Shown one piece after another: positions 8,074 to 15,843 of a stretch of DNA of 45,005 nt. Below the pieces are notes generated by a model. It searched no databases. It worked only from the letters and a program-made list of their open reading frames with translations, and was not told the DNA's origin. The stretch comes from a candidate division KSB1 bacterium. Lineage in GTDB: Bacteria > Zhuqueibacterota > Zhuqueibacteria > Oceanimicrobiales > Oceanimicrobiaceae. Numbering within the stretch: position 1 is the stretch's first letter; each line of letters starts with the position of its first letter. The translations under genes were made by a program, and so were the position numbers. The stretch lies in assembly GCA_022562085.1 (NCBI GenBank), contig JADFPY010000005.1:1-45005 (forward strand), given 5' to 3'.

Positions 8074-10254
8074 ATGCGAACCATCGCGTGCTTTGTTATT
8101 TTGTTAATTTTTGTATTCGCCTTGTCAGCTCAAGAAAATTCATCTCCCAAACATGATTCGACAGCTACAAACGAGCCGAAATACTTTCTTAGTGAAATAA
8201 TCGTAACAGCTCCGCGCAGTTCTTTGCCGCTTTACCAAGTGCCAAATTCAATACAGGTTCTCGACAGAGAAGATATTCAACGCGGTGAAATCGGACTTTC
8301 TCTCGAAGAAAGTTTACGATCGGTGCCGGGTGTCCTAGTCAACAATCGAAACAATTTGTCCCAAGGTGACCGAATTAGTATTCGCGGAATCGGCAGCCGG
8401 GCCTCATTTGGAGTTCGCGGCATCAAACTCGTAGTGGATGAGATCCCGCTCACTCTGTCGGACGGCCAATCTCAACTCAATAATCTTGATCTTGGATCAA
8501 CCGGGCAGATTGAAGTTTGGCGTGGGCCGAGTTCGTCTCTTTATGGAAATGCTTCGGGAGGCCTTATTAATATTAAAACAGAACTTCCGACCGAACCGGG
8601 CTTGGTGTTCCAACCAAAGGTGATAGTTGGCAGCCACGGTTTGCAAAAGTGGCAAGGGAAAATCTCCGGAACAATTGGCCGGAATGTTTTTCTGATCAAC
8701 ACAACCAGATTAAAAACCCAAGGATTTCGAGAACATTCCGCTGCAAAATCCATATCAATTAATGGACTCTCGAAACACACTCTTTTCAATTCATCTGAAC
8801 TTAATATGATTTTTAATTTCGTTGACTCACCTTATTTGTTGAACCCGAGTAGTTTAGCCAAATCGGACGCCAAGACTTCACCGGAGATGGCAAGATTTTT
8901 CGTCAGATCACAAGGCGCTGGAAAAAAGGTCCGGCAAGTGCAGGCCGGGGTTACGCTCTCTCACAAAAATTCAAGAACCACAATTTACGGGTTATCCCGT
9001 TCTTTATTTAACCCTATTCCCGGCCGCATCATTGAGCTCGAAAGAAAGGCCGGGGGAATTCGCAGCGTTTTCGAAAAATATTTTCGCAGGGAGGACTGGT
9101 CTGTGCGCTGGCTGGTCGGCAGCGATGTTGAAATTCAGAAAGATGAAAGAGTGGAGTTTGAAAATTTGGGGTTACTACCGGAGCAGGTTGATGTATTGGA
9201 AACAGAAAATATATTTAGTCAAATTCAACGCGGTGATAAACAGCTGAATCAGGGTGAAAAGGTTTGGGGTCTCGGCGCTTTTTCTGAATTTGAATTAAAT
9301 CACAAAACGTGGGCATTAACAGTTGGCGCCCGTTATGATCGTTTTCGCTTCGAAGCAGAAGACTACTTTTTACAAGATGGATCGAATGATTCGGGCAAAA
9401 GAGTGCTACGAAAACTGAGTCCCAAAATAGGCATCAATTATCGTCCAAAACCCAACCTTTCTGTTTATGGTAATCTTTCGACCGGATTCCAGACGCCAAC
9501 GACCTCAGAGTTGAGCAATCGGGCAGATGGTCAGGGAGGATTTAACCCGTCACTTCAGCCGGAGAAAATGAAAAGTTACGAAGTCGGATTGAAAAATGTT
9601 TGGCTGGATAAAAATATTTATTTTGAAACCACCATTTATAGGCTGGAGATTCGGGATATGCTCATTCCGTTTCAAGTACCTGCTTCGACGACTGAGGAAA
9701 TTTTCTTTCGTAATGCCGGGAGAGCACGGAACCATGGACTTGAAATTAATTTTAATTGGCTGCCAATAAACAACTTTAAGACGTCTGTAGCGTACACCTT
9801 GATGAACTTCAAATTCCAGGATTACGTGTTCGAGTTTTCTGACGGCGCTCAAACGACCTTGATCCAATTGAGTGGTAACAAAGTGCCGGGAGTTCCTTCC
9901 CAACATTTGTTTTTAAATTTTATTTACCATCATCCTGCCGGTGTTTATTCCGAGTTAAATTTTCAGTGGCAGGATCATATTTTTGCTAACGATTTCAACG
10001 GACCCATGCCCGGTTCCACGAAACCTGCTGACGAATTTATTAATGATTCCTACTTTCTTGCAGACTTAAGAATGGGTCTAAAGAGAAAGCTGGGTCCCTT
10101 AAACCTGGAATTATTTCTTGGAGTCAACAATCTGTTTGATGAGCGCTATAACGGTTCAATAGTGCCAAATGCATTCGGAGATCGTTTCTTTGAACCTGCT
10201 CCCGGGCGGAATTTTTACAATGGCTTGGCAGTTTCGGTCGCAAGCTTTAAGTAA
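8074..10254 (+). CDS. TonB-dependent outer-membrane receptor
   Basis: A 726-residue receptor: signal peptide (1-19), a TonB-box-like segment LSEIIVTAPR near residue 35, plug domain (about 45-165, with 'SLRSVPGVLV', 'RISIRGIGSRASFGVRGIK' and 'VWRGPSSSLYGNASGGLINI'), then a 22-strand-type barrel ending in a terminal aromatic residue (VASFK). 'GVNNLFDERYNGS' is the usual late-barrel signature. It resembles the siderophore/FecA-like and vitamin-type receptors rather than SusC. It follows the VOC gene by 45 bases, so it is probably part of the same unit and may bring in the substrate of the Rieske/propeller/VOC proteins; that link is inference from position. No TonB or ExbBD gene is in the window. 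Confidence 0.9.
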   Translation: MRTIACFVILLIFVFALSAQENSSPKHDSTATNEPKYFLSEIIVTAPRSSLPLYQVPNSIQVLDREDIQRGEIGLSLEESLRSVPGVLVNNRNNLSQGDRISIRGIGSRASFGVRGIKLVVDEIPLTLSDGQSQLNNLDLGSTGQIEVWRGPSSSLYGNASGGLINIKTELPTEPGLVFQPKVIVGSHGLQKWQGKISGTIGRNVFLINTTRLKTQGFREHSAAKSISINGLSKHTLFNSSELNMIFNFVDSPYLLNPSSLAKSDAKTSPEMARFFVRSQGAGKKVRQVQAGVTLSHKNSRTTIYGLSRSLFNPIPGRIIELERKAGGIRSVFEKYFRREDWSVRWLVGSDVEIQKDERVEFENLGLLPEQVDVLETENIFSQIQRGDKQLNQGEKVWGLGAFSEFELNHKTWALTVGARYDRFRFEAEDYFLQDGSNDSGKRVLRKLSPKIGINYRPKPNLSVYGNLSTGFQTPTTSELSNRADGQGGFNPSLQPEKMKSYEVGLKNVWLDKNIYFETTIYRLEIRDMLIPFQVPASTTEEIFFRNAGRARNHGLEINFNWLPINNFKTSVAYTLMNFKFQDYVFEFSDGAQTTLIQLSGNKVPGVPSQHLFLNFIYHHPAGVYSELNFQWQDHIFANDFNGPMPGSTKPADEFINDSYFLADLRMGLKRKLGPLNLELFLGVNNLFDERYNGSIVPNAFGDRFFEPAPGRNFYNGLAVSVASFK

Positions 10255-10353
10255 AAGAATTTCATGCTTTATAAAACTCAAAGAGGGGAGAGTTTAGCAG
10301 TGCCGCCTGAGTTAACTTATGGCATCTGGATAGAATTTTTAGAGTTCAATTAG
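10255..10353 (+). pseudogene. Relic of the C-terminus of a VOC/glyoxalase-like gene
   Basis: The 29 codons from 10264 read MLYKTQRGESLAVPPELTYG... and end IWIEFLEFN, matching the end of the intact VOC protein (VYKTERGESFAISPELTFG... IWIEFLEINK) nearly residue for residue, including the stop position. It begins immediately after the receptor stop codon and in the same frame. It is therefore the tail of a second VOC gene whose body is gone. Duplication followed by deletion, or arrival of the receptor gene into a duplicated VOC gene, would both explain it. Confidence 0.85.
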
Positions 10354-10433
10354 CAAATTCATAAGGCAGATAGACCCACATCAAAATCAAGAATGTTCAA
10401 TGTTAAAGGCAAAAAACTGAAGGAGGTTTGCAG

Positions 10434-10850
10434 ATGAAAACTTTATTGAACTTACTTCGCAGTCTTGCAGCTGTTGTGATTGGCTACCTGGTTTTGGTTG
10501 CGCTTATTACGCTCGTGCAGGAAGTTTGGTTCGGTGGCGTTGGTTTTTATAAATCGAGTTTAACCGTGTTAATGGTAGCCGGGTTTTTCACTTTTCTTTC
10601 TGCCGTCGCCGGTGGTTTAGTTGCTGTTTTAATTGCAAAAAGTCACGGCAAGATCCATGCTTTGGTCATGTGTCTTCTCGTGGTGGTTGAAACGATCACC
10701 TTAACCGTTACTGGAGGCACTACAGATCCACTTTGGTTTGATCTCCTCGCCTCTGGTTCTCTCATCATTGGTATTATGCTCGGTGCGTTTTTACATGAAA
10801 GACTCAGAACAAATTTAGATAATAGAGTTTTGACCACTTCAGCGAATTAA
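10434..10850 (+). CDS. Four-helix integral membrane protein, unknown
   Basis: A 138-residue protein with four predicted membrane helices (about residues 8-28, 43-67, 73-93 and 101-120) and short polar ends. The ATG at 10434 is chosen because AGGAGG ends 7 bases before it; an in-frame TTG at 10428 is too close to that site. I recognise no family beyond a generic small membrane protein. It is followed after 28 bases by a gene for a Tat-exported ankyrin-type protein with its own good ribosome-binding site, so the two are likely co-transcribed. Confidence 0.7.
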   Translation: MKTLLNLLRSLAAVVIGYLVLVALITLVQEVWFGGVGFYKSSLTVLMVAGFFTFLSAVAGGLVAVLIAKSHGKIHALVMCLLVVVETITLTVTGGTTDPLWFDLLASGSLIIGIMLGAFLHERLRTNLDNRVLTTSAN

Positions 10851-10878
10851 GAAAATTAAACTTTTGGAGGACTACGTC

Positions 10879-11403
10879 ATGGACAATAATTTTTCACGCC
10901 GAAAATTTCTCAAAAAAGGAATCGCAGCTGGAGCTATTTTGCCGTTAAGTGGTATGATTTTCCAATCATCAAGTTTAGCGCAATCGCAGCCACAACAACG
11001 ATCAGACAGAGGCCCAAGATTGGCGCTTGAAACGGTTGAAGAGTTTGTCCGCGTCGCGCACGGAAACCTCGACCGGGTAAAAGAGATGCTCGAAAAACAG
11101 CCCGCGCTTATTAACGCCACATGGGATTGGGGTGGCGGCGATTGGGAAACGGGTCTGGGTGGCGCATCACACATGGGCAGGAGAGATATCGCTTTATATC
11201 TTCTGGGCCACAACGCCCGCATGGACGTTTTTGCCGCTGCCATGTTGGGCAAATTGGAAATTGTTAAGGCGGCGGTTGCGGCGTTCCCGGGCATTCCGAA
11301 AGTGCCCGGCCCGCACGGCATCCCCCTTATCGTACACGCTAAAAAAGGTGGAGAAGAGGCGGCGGCAGTGCTTGAGTTTTTGGAGCGGTTAGCACAATCC
11401 TAA
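10879..11403 (+). CDS. Tat-exported ankyrin-repeat-like protein
   Basis: A 174-residue protein with a twin-arginine signal (SRRKFLKKG at residues 6-14, then a hydrophobic stretch and SSLAQ cleavage region). The mature part reads like two to three degenerate ankyrin repeats: 'FVRVAHGNLDRVKEMLEKQP', 'GASHMGRRDIALYLLGHNA' and 'AAMLGKLEIVKAAVAAFPG'. GGAGG lies 8 bases before the ATG; an upstream TTG at 10864 precedes that site and is rejected. Ankyrin folds bind proteins; Tat export suggests a role in the periplasm. The C-terminus converges with the DUF1499 gene only 7 bases away. The partner is unknown; the small membrane protein just upstream is a candidate. Confidence 0.75.
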   Translation: MDNNFSRRKFLKKGIAAGAILPLSGMIFQSSSLAQSQPQQRSDRGPRLALETVEEFVRVAHGNLDRVKEMLEKQPALINATWDWGGGDWETGLGGASHMGRRDIALYLLGHNARMDVFAAAMLGKLEIVKAAVAAFPGIPKVPGPHGIPLIVHAKKGGEEAAAVLEFLERLAQS

Positions 11404-11410
11404 CAAAAAT

Positions 11411-11899
11411 CTACAAATCCCCATTCATTTTTTGCTTAAATAAAAGAGTCATCAAATCCACTCGCTTTTTGTTGACGCCTAAATCACTATATCCGACGCG
11501 CGAGGCAGAGCGAATATGGATTCTGCTTTTTGATGTATCTAACCTGCATTCAACATCATCGATAAAACCGAATAAAGAAACTGAAAATGTGGCAGCGATA
11601 TATTCATCGTTGGCAACCGAGATCGCCCCGCCGCTTTCTTTAATAATTTGTAAAATATCACCCCATGCCTTTTCCGGGGAGGTGCCTGAATAATCGAGTG
11701 GCGCAATATAGTGGGTTGCATCATCGGTGAATTCGCTGCAAACGCAGTTCGGTTTATCCGGGCAAAGGGTCAGGGTCCCGGAGGCCAAACCGGGGGCTTC
11801 TCCTGATTTTGAGTTGTTGCCGAGCATGGCAAAACGGACGAGCACTGCAACAGTAAGAATTGCTATTGTTGCAAGTATGATTTTAAATATTTTTTTCAT
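11411..11899 (-). CDS. DUF1499 family membrane-anchored protein
   Basis: A 162-residue protein with an N-terminal signal or anchor helix (residues 5-27) and a DUF1499-type body recognised from 'CPDKPNCVCSEFTDDATHYI' and 'DVECRLDTSKSRIHIRSASRVG'. Family function is not established; members are periplasmic or thylakoid/envelope-associated. Its ATG overlaps the stop of the deoxyhypusine-synthase-like gene (ATGA) and GGAGGA precedes it, so it is the last gene of the polyamine operon. Whether it takes part in polyamine use is unknown. Confidence 0.8.
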   Translation of the reverse strand: MKKIFKIILATIAILTVAVLVRFAMLGNNSKSGEAPGLASGTLTLCPDKPNCVCSEFTDDATHYIAPLDYSGTSPEKAWGDILQIIKESGGAISVANDEYIAATFSVSLFGFIDDVECRLDTSKSRIHIRSASRVGYSDLGVNKKRVDLMTLLFKQKMNGDL

Positions 11900-12876
11900 T
11901 TGTCCTCCAAAACATAAGTAAAAATGAGCGGAGCGACGATACTGGCGTCCGATTCAATGATGAATTTCGGCGTGTCGACAGCCAATTTTCCCCAGGTAAT
12001 TTTTTCATTTGGCACCGCGCCGGAATAAGAACCATAACTTGTGGTTGAATCACTGATCTGGCAAAAATATTTCCAGACCTCGGTATCCTGCAAATTCATA
12101 TCTTGTTTCAACATGGGGACGACACAAATCGGGAAGTCACCGGCGATGCCGCCGCCAATTTGGAAAAAGCCCACAGGAGACTGCTGCGAAATTTTTCGGT
12201 ACCAATCCGCCAGTGAAATCATCTGTTCAATTCCGCTGCGCACCGTGTGGACATTGCGAATGGTTTTCTTCAGGCAATGCGAAGCGTAAATGTTGCCCAG
12301 GGTTGAGTCTTCCCAGCCGGGTACAAAGATTGGCAGTTTCTTTTCGCAGCAGGCCACAACCCAGCTATCCTTGGGATCAATTTGATAAAATTCCTCCAGC
12401 TTTTTTTGTTCGATTAAATGATAAATGAACTCGTGAGGGAAAAAACTTTCCCCGTTCTCATCCGCAGCCATCCACTCTTTTAGAATGGCGCCCTCGACTC
12501 GCCTCATCGCCTCTTCCTCTGGAATACACGTATCGGTGACCCGGTTCAGATGCCGCTCTAAAAGTTCATTCTCATCTTCACCGGTTAAACTTCGATAATT
12601 CGGGATGCGCACATAGTGCTCATGCGCGACGAGATTGAAAATATCTTCCTCCAAATTGGCGCCGGTGCAGCAAATGGCGTGAACCTTGTTTTGCCGAATC
12701 AGTTCAGCAAGCGACAAGCCGATCTCCGCCGTACTCATCGCGCCGGCAAGCGTCATCATCATTTGCCCGCCCGAGGAAACGAAATCTTTGTATGCCTCGG
12801 CGGCGTCCACTACAACTGCGGCATTAAAATGACGGAAATGTTTTTTAATAAATGAAGAAACCGTTGTGGATCCCAT
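11896..12876 (-). CDS. Deoxyhypusine synthase-like enzyme, probable homospermidine synthase
   Basis: A 326-residue NAD-dependent aminobutyl-transferase of the deoxyhypusine synthase family. Recognisable parts are TGANLEED (71-78), the GGGIAGDF segment (241-248) and SGAVPNEKITWGKL (285-298) with the Lys297 that forms the covalent imine intermediate in the family; Glu291 and Trp295 keep the spacing seen in human DHS. By hand alignment two residues that hold spermidine in the human enzyme differ (Asp247 for His288, Tyr284 for Asp316). Bacteria lack eIF5A, so modification of that protein is unlikely. With putrescine made by the two upstream genes, formation of homospermidine (putrescine as donor and acceptor) is the best guess. 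The gene starts 12 bases after the agmatinase stop with AAGGAAGG as ribosome-binding site. Confidence 0.85.
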   Translation of the reverse strand: MGSTTVSSFIKKHFRHFNAAVVVDAAEAYKDFVSSGGQMMMTLAGAMSTAEIGLSLAELIRQNKVHAICCTGANLEEDIFNLVAHEHYVRIPNYRSLTGEDENELLERHLNRVTDTCIPEEEAMRRVEGAILKEWMAADENGESFFPHEFIYHLIEQKKLEEFYQIDPKDSWVVACCEKKLPIFVPGWEDSTLGNIYASHCLKKTIRNVHTVRSGIEQMISLADWYRKISQQSPVGFFQIGGGIAGDFPICVVPMLKQDMNLQDTEVWKYFCQISDSTTSYGSYSGAVPNEKITWGKLAVDTPKFIIESDASIVAPLIFTYVLEDK

Positions 12877-12888
12877 ACTTACCCTTCC

Positions 12889-13770
12889 TTAAACTGCTTT
12901 TATTTGGCTTATAAATTTAAATCCGATCATTTTGTAGATCAACTTGGCTGCGGCAAAAGCCGAATTGCGATCGTGTTCATCGTATGCTAACTCCACGACG
13001 TCAAATCCGACAACCCTTTTTAACGAAAAAATCTGACGCAGGAGTGATATTGCTTCATCCCAGAGCAAACCACCCGGTTCCGGCGTGCCGGTGCTTCTGA
13101 CAACGCTCCAATCAAAAACATCCACATCAAAAGTGATGAAAACGGGATCGGGCAGCCGCTGCAGCGCTACGGTTAGATCAAAGCCGCCGACGCGGAATTC
13201 GTGCAGGGTACAAACAACGATCTGCTCATTTTGAATGCGTTGAGCCTCCTCAGCAGACATGCTGCGAATTCCCAATTGCAGTGTATCGGATGTCATCTCT
13301 CGAATCCTTGACATAACACAGGCATGACTCAATTTGCTGCCTTGGTACGATTGCCTTAAATCCGCGTGCGCATCAATTTGAATAACGGACAGTGCACCAT
13401 ATTTTTCTTTAAGCGTCCGGCAGTAGCCAGACGTGATCGAATGATCGCCGCCAACCGACACGATGAATTTATTCTTATCGAGAATCTCTCTGGTGGTCTC
13501 ATAAACCATTCGATTCATCGCGTCGGGAGTTTCGGGAATGTCAGGCGGCGTAACCGTACAGATGCCAACCCTGTAAGGTTCGACTTCCAAAACTTCATCG
13601 TACAATTCCAGATAGCAGGAAGCGTCGATAATGGCTTCCGGTCCTTTTGCCGTGCCTTTGCCGTAGGAGGCACCGCCTTCGTAACCAAAAGGGATCACAA
13701 TGACAGCCGCATCCTCAAAAATTGCGGTTCCGGCATCTGTTCCGAGGAACTGTTTTTTAGAAATTTCCAT
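12889..13770 (-). CDS. speB: Agmatinase / ureohydrolase family
   Basis: A 293-residue ureohydrolase with all manganese-site motifs: GGDHS (107-111), DAHADLR (133-139), SHA (148-150), TFDVDVFD (213-220) and GTPEPGG (228-234). Position after a pyruvoyl arginine decarboxylase points to agmatine -> putrescine + urea. An N1-aminopropylagmatine ureohydrolase is the main alternative, but no spermidine-synthase-type gene is nearby to make that substrate. It is 12 bases upstream of the deoxyhypusine-synthase-like gene. No strong ribosome-binding site precedes the ATG, and a repeat-bearing 108-base gap separates it from the decarboxylase gene, so a separate promoter there cannot be ruled out. Confidence 0.88.
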   Translation of the reverse strand: MEISKKQFLGTDAGTAIFEDAAVIVIPFGYEGGASYGKGTAKGPEAIIDASCYLELYDEVLEVEPYRVGICTVTPPDIPETPDAMNRMVYETTREILDKNKFIVSVGGDHSITSGYCRTLKEKYGALSVIQIDAHADLRQSYQGSKLSHACVMSRIREMTSDTLQLGIRSMSAEEAQRIQNEQIVVCTLHEFRVGGFDLTVALQRLPDPVFITFDVDVFDWSVVRSTGTPEPGGLLWDEAISLLRQIFSLKRVVGFDVVELAYDEHDRNSAFAAAKLIYKMIGFKFISQIKAV

Positions 13771-13794
13771 AGTTAAATTGACTTAATCTGTATT

Positions 13795-13835
13795 TCAATC
13801 CGTGTCAATCGGTGAAAATCCGTGGCGTATTATTT
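13795..13835. repeat. Copy of the 'ATCCGTG...ATCCGTGGC' dispersed repeat
   Basis: Between the arginine decarboxylase and agmatinase genes the text AATCCGTGTCAATCGGTG followed by AAATCCGTGGCGTATTATTT matches the repeat seen at 28-120 and 258-295, including the trailing ATTATTTTT. A short hairpin GCGG-CTTCA-CCGC follows near 13842-13854. Confidence 0.55.
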
Positions 13836-13878
13836 TTTTTTGCGGCTTCACCGCTTTGTTCTCAGCGAATAAATCAGG

Positions 13879-14436
13879 TTAATCGATTAACATCACGGCA
13901 CAGGCCAGGGCAGTTGTCCACAAACCATCTTTATGGCCTTTCGTCGATTGAGCGATGCTCCGGGTTCGGAACTGGCGATTTTGGTCGGTGATATATAATT
14001 GTTTGCGTTCGTTCCAGGCCTTATCTGGATCTAATTCAATGCCAAGGGTAGAGGCCAACATCGTGGCGGCCAAATCTTCAGCAAAATCCGAAGCTTTTAT
14101 CTTTGTCTCACCGTAAGCATGATGTTCACTTATGTAGCCGTACTGTTTTTTGTCTTCGGGTTGGGCCAAGCCAATAGACGCGGCAATGAGCCGATTAGGT
14201 TCATTCGTAGATGCCTTCGCCATGACCACAAAAGTTATCTGTCCATGACTCAATTGTTGAATGCCTTCGGCTTTTGAAATAATTTTGCACTCAGGAGGAA
14301 AAATACTCGATACATTCACGATGTTGCAGTGTTCAATGCCGCAATTCCGAAGCCCTATTTCGAGGCTCTGGAGTTGGTTTCTATGATGACCAACCCCCTT
14401 TGTGAAAAACAGTTTTTTGGGTATTAACGGGTTCAT
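13879..14436 (-). CDS. pdaD: Pyruvoyl-dependent arginine decarboxylase
   Basis: A 185-residue proenzyme of the PdaD type that makes agmatine from arginine. The self-cleavage site is the serine pair Ser43-Ser44 in NVSSIFPP; cleavage gives a beta chain and an alpha chain with an N-terminal pyruvoyl group. The conserved Glu105 of YISEHHAYGE matches the catalytic acid of the family. ATG 14436 is chosen because GGAGGG stands 3-4 bases before it; an in-frame TTG at 14451 lies upstream of that site. It is the first gene of the operon pdaD-speB-DHS-like-DUF1499. The enzyme type is common in archaea and scattered in bacteria, so lateral origin long ago is possible. Confidence 0.92.
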   Translation of the reverse strand: MNPLIPKKLFFTKGVGHHRNQLQSLEIGLRNCGIEHCNIVNVSSIFPPECKIISKAEGIQQLSHGQITFVVMAKASTNEPNRLIAASIGLAQPEDKKQYGYISEHHAYGETKIKASDFAEDLAATMLASTLGIELDPDKAWNERKQLYITDQNRQFRTRSIAQSTKGHKDGLWTTALACAVMLID

Positions 14437-14744
14437 TTTCCCTCCAGCCAAAATTTAGAGAATGTGTTTGCCTGGTTGCGGAAACTTCTTCGTTAATTTC
14501 CGCAACCATCTATTGCCACTGTCCTGGCCAAGGTTTCTTGCCCAAAATGCAGGTTTGTGAATTACTCAGGTTAAATTATGAAACACAAGTTTCTTAGATC
14601 CATCTCGATATGGATATAAAAAAGCTTTTTCGTAAAATCAACAAAAATATAATCTGTCGGTGATTAAAAAATTGAGAGGATTTTAGCTTGCTTTCATTCT
14701 GTAATTTTAATAATTTTGGACACGCAAGAATTCCGGGGAAAAAC
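14437..14744. other. Divergent promoter region between pdaD and the lipoprotein hydrolase
   Basis: About 300 bases separate the divergent genes, so promoters for both should lie here. The only clear element is the 12-bp inverted repeat at 14473-14508. The right half (14570-14680) is AT-rich with runs such as AAAAAAGC and AAAAATTGAG, fitting a promoter for the + strand gene, but no -35/-10 pair was assigned. Confidence 0.45.
14473..14508 (-). promoter_or_regulatory. 12-bp perfect inverted repeat in the pdaD leader
   Basis: TGGTTGCGGAAA (14473-14484) pairs with TTTCCGCAACCA (14497-14508) across 12 bases. It lies 37-72 bases upstream of the pdaD start and is not followed by a T-run on either strand, so it is more likely an operator or mRNA leader hairpin than a terminator. 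Confidence 0.5.
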
Positions 14745-15683
14745 ATGTCACAAGTTTATTTCAACAAACCAATCGTCAAAGCTGTTGGGTGTTCTATAGC
14801 GCTTTTAATTTTAACCTCATGTGAAAAAAGCAAAGAACTCACTATCGAAGAGGGACTGCGAGAAATAAACGGTACCCAACTCTATACCAAAGTCATGGGT
14901 GAGGGCGAGCCGATTGTGATTTTGCACGGCGGACCGGGAATGGATCACACCTATTTTCTACCGCAAATGGCTGAATTGGCTGAGACACACAAGTTGATTT
15001 TCTTTGACCAAAGAGTGAGTGGCCGCTCTTCACTCGATGTTGATTCAAGCGCAATCACCATGCGCCATTTTATCGATGACATCGAAGAGATTCGCAAAAC
15101 TTTTAATTTGGGAAAAATGAATCTGATGGGCCACTCCTGGGGTGGGCTGCTGGCGATGTTTTATGGGATTACTTACCCCGAGAATCTGAAATCCCTGATG
15201 ATTCTTAACTCAACTCCTGCGAGCTCGGAGTTGATGGCGAAGACCCTGCCGAGATTAACTCCCGAAGACAGCCTGCAGCGTCTGGAAATCTTAAACTCAG
15301 ATGCCTTTAAAAACCGAGAGTCTGCTGCATTTGAAAAATTATTTCGAATCCATTTCCGCGGCGCTTTCTATGACCGCAGCCTCGCCGATAGTTTAACGCT
15401 TACTTTCCAGCCGGGCTTTGCTGAAACCAGCCTAAAACTGAAAAACCTCTACAAGGACATTGCAAGTTATGATATTCACCATGACCTGAGTAAAATTAAC
15501 TGCCCGACTTTAGTCGTTCACGGCGACCATGATGACAATCCGTTGGAAGGCAGTCAAAAAATTCATGAAAACATTCCCAACTCAAAATTTGTGCTGTTGA
15601 AAAATTGCGGGCATTTCCCGTTTGTTGAGAGGCCTAAAGAATTTTTTGGTGTTATAAGGGATTTCTTACAGAAAAGAACCTAA
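14745..15683 (+). CDS. Lipoprotein alpha/beta hydrolase, proline iminopeptidase-like
   Basis: A 312-residue hydrolase with a lipoprotein signal (lipobox LTSC, Cys26). The oxyanion-hole sequence HGGPGMDH (61-68), nucleophile Ser131 in GHSWGG, Asp263 (GDHD) and His290 (NCGHFP) form the triad region of the prolyl aminopeptidase / proline iminopeptidase branch (S33). The HGGPG signature is the main reason for that placement; other S33-like esterases share it. Start choice is open: ATG 14745 gives a normal lipoprotein signal, while TTG 14688 has a better ribosome-binding site (AGAGGA, 7 bases) but adds 19 unusual residues. It is transcribed away from the polyamine operon and seems monocistronic. 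Confidence 0.8.
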   Translation: MSQVYFNKPIVKAVGCSIALLILTSCEKSKELTIEEGLREINGTQLYTKVMGEGEPIVILHGGPGMDHTYFLPQMAELAETHKLIFFDQRVSGRSSLDVDSSAITMRHFIDDIEEIRKTFNLGKMNLMGHSWGGLLAMFYGITYPENLKSLMILNSTPASSELMAKTLPRLTPEDSLQRLEILNSDAFKNRESAAFEKLFRIHFRGAFYDRSLADSLTLTFQPGFAETSLKLKNLYKDIASYDIHHDLSKINCPTLVVHGDHDDNPLEGSQKIHENIPNSKFVLLKNCGHFPFVERPKEFFGVIRDFLQKRT

Positions 15684-15843
15684 CGCGACTTAAACTGCTC
15701 TCACTAAGCTACGTTGCCACTAAGTCATTAGGTTCGTTAATGACGCGAAGCAAATAGACTGAATGACAAATGACAGTTCATTTAATCCACGTCGTTTGTA
15801 TGTAAACATACATTTTCAAAAGCAAGATTTCTAGCAGATTAAT
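15684..15843. other. Short gap with ATGAC-type repeat
   Basis: This 160-base gap holds an inverted repeat GTCATTA (15724-15730) / TAATGAC and the text TGAATGACAAATGACAG. A related sequence in reverse orientation lies near 22708-22765 between flgK and flgN, so it is another dispersed element. Confidence 0.4.

Noticed and set aside
10872-11321. 149-codon frame on the - strand opposite the Tat ankyrin gene
   Set aside because: The + strand frame has a Tat signal, a good ribosome-binding site and repeat structure; the opposite frame shows none of these.
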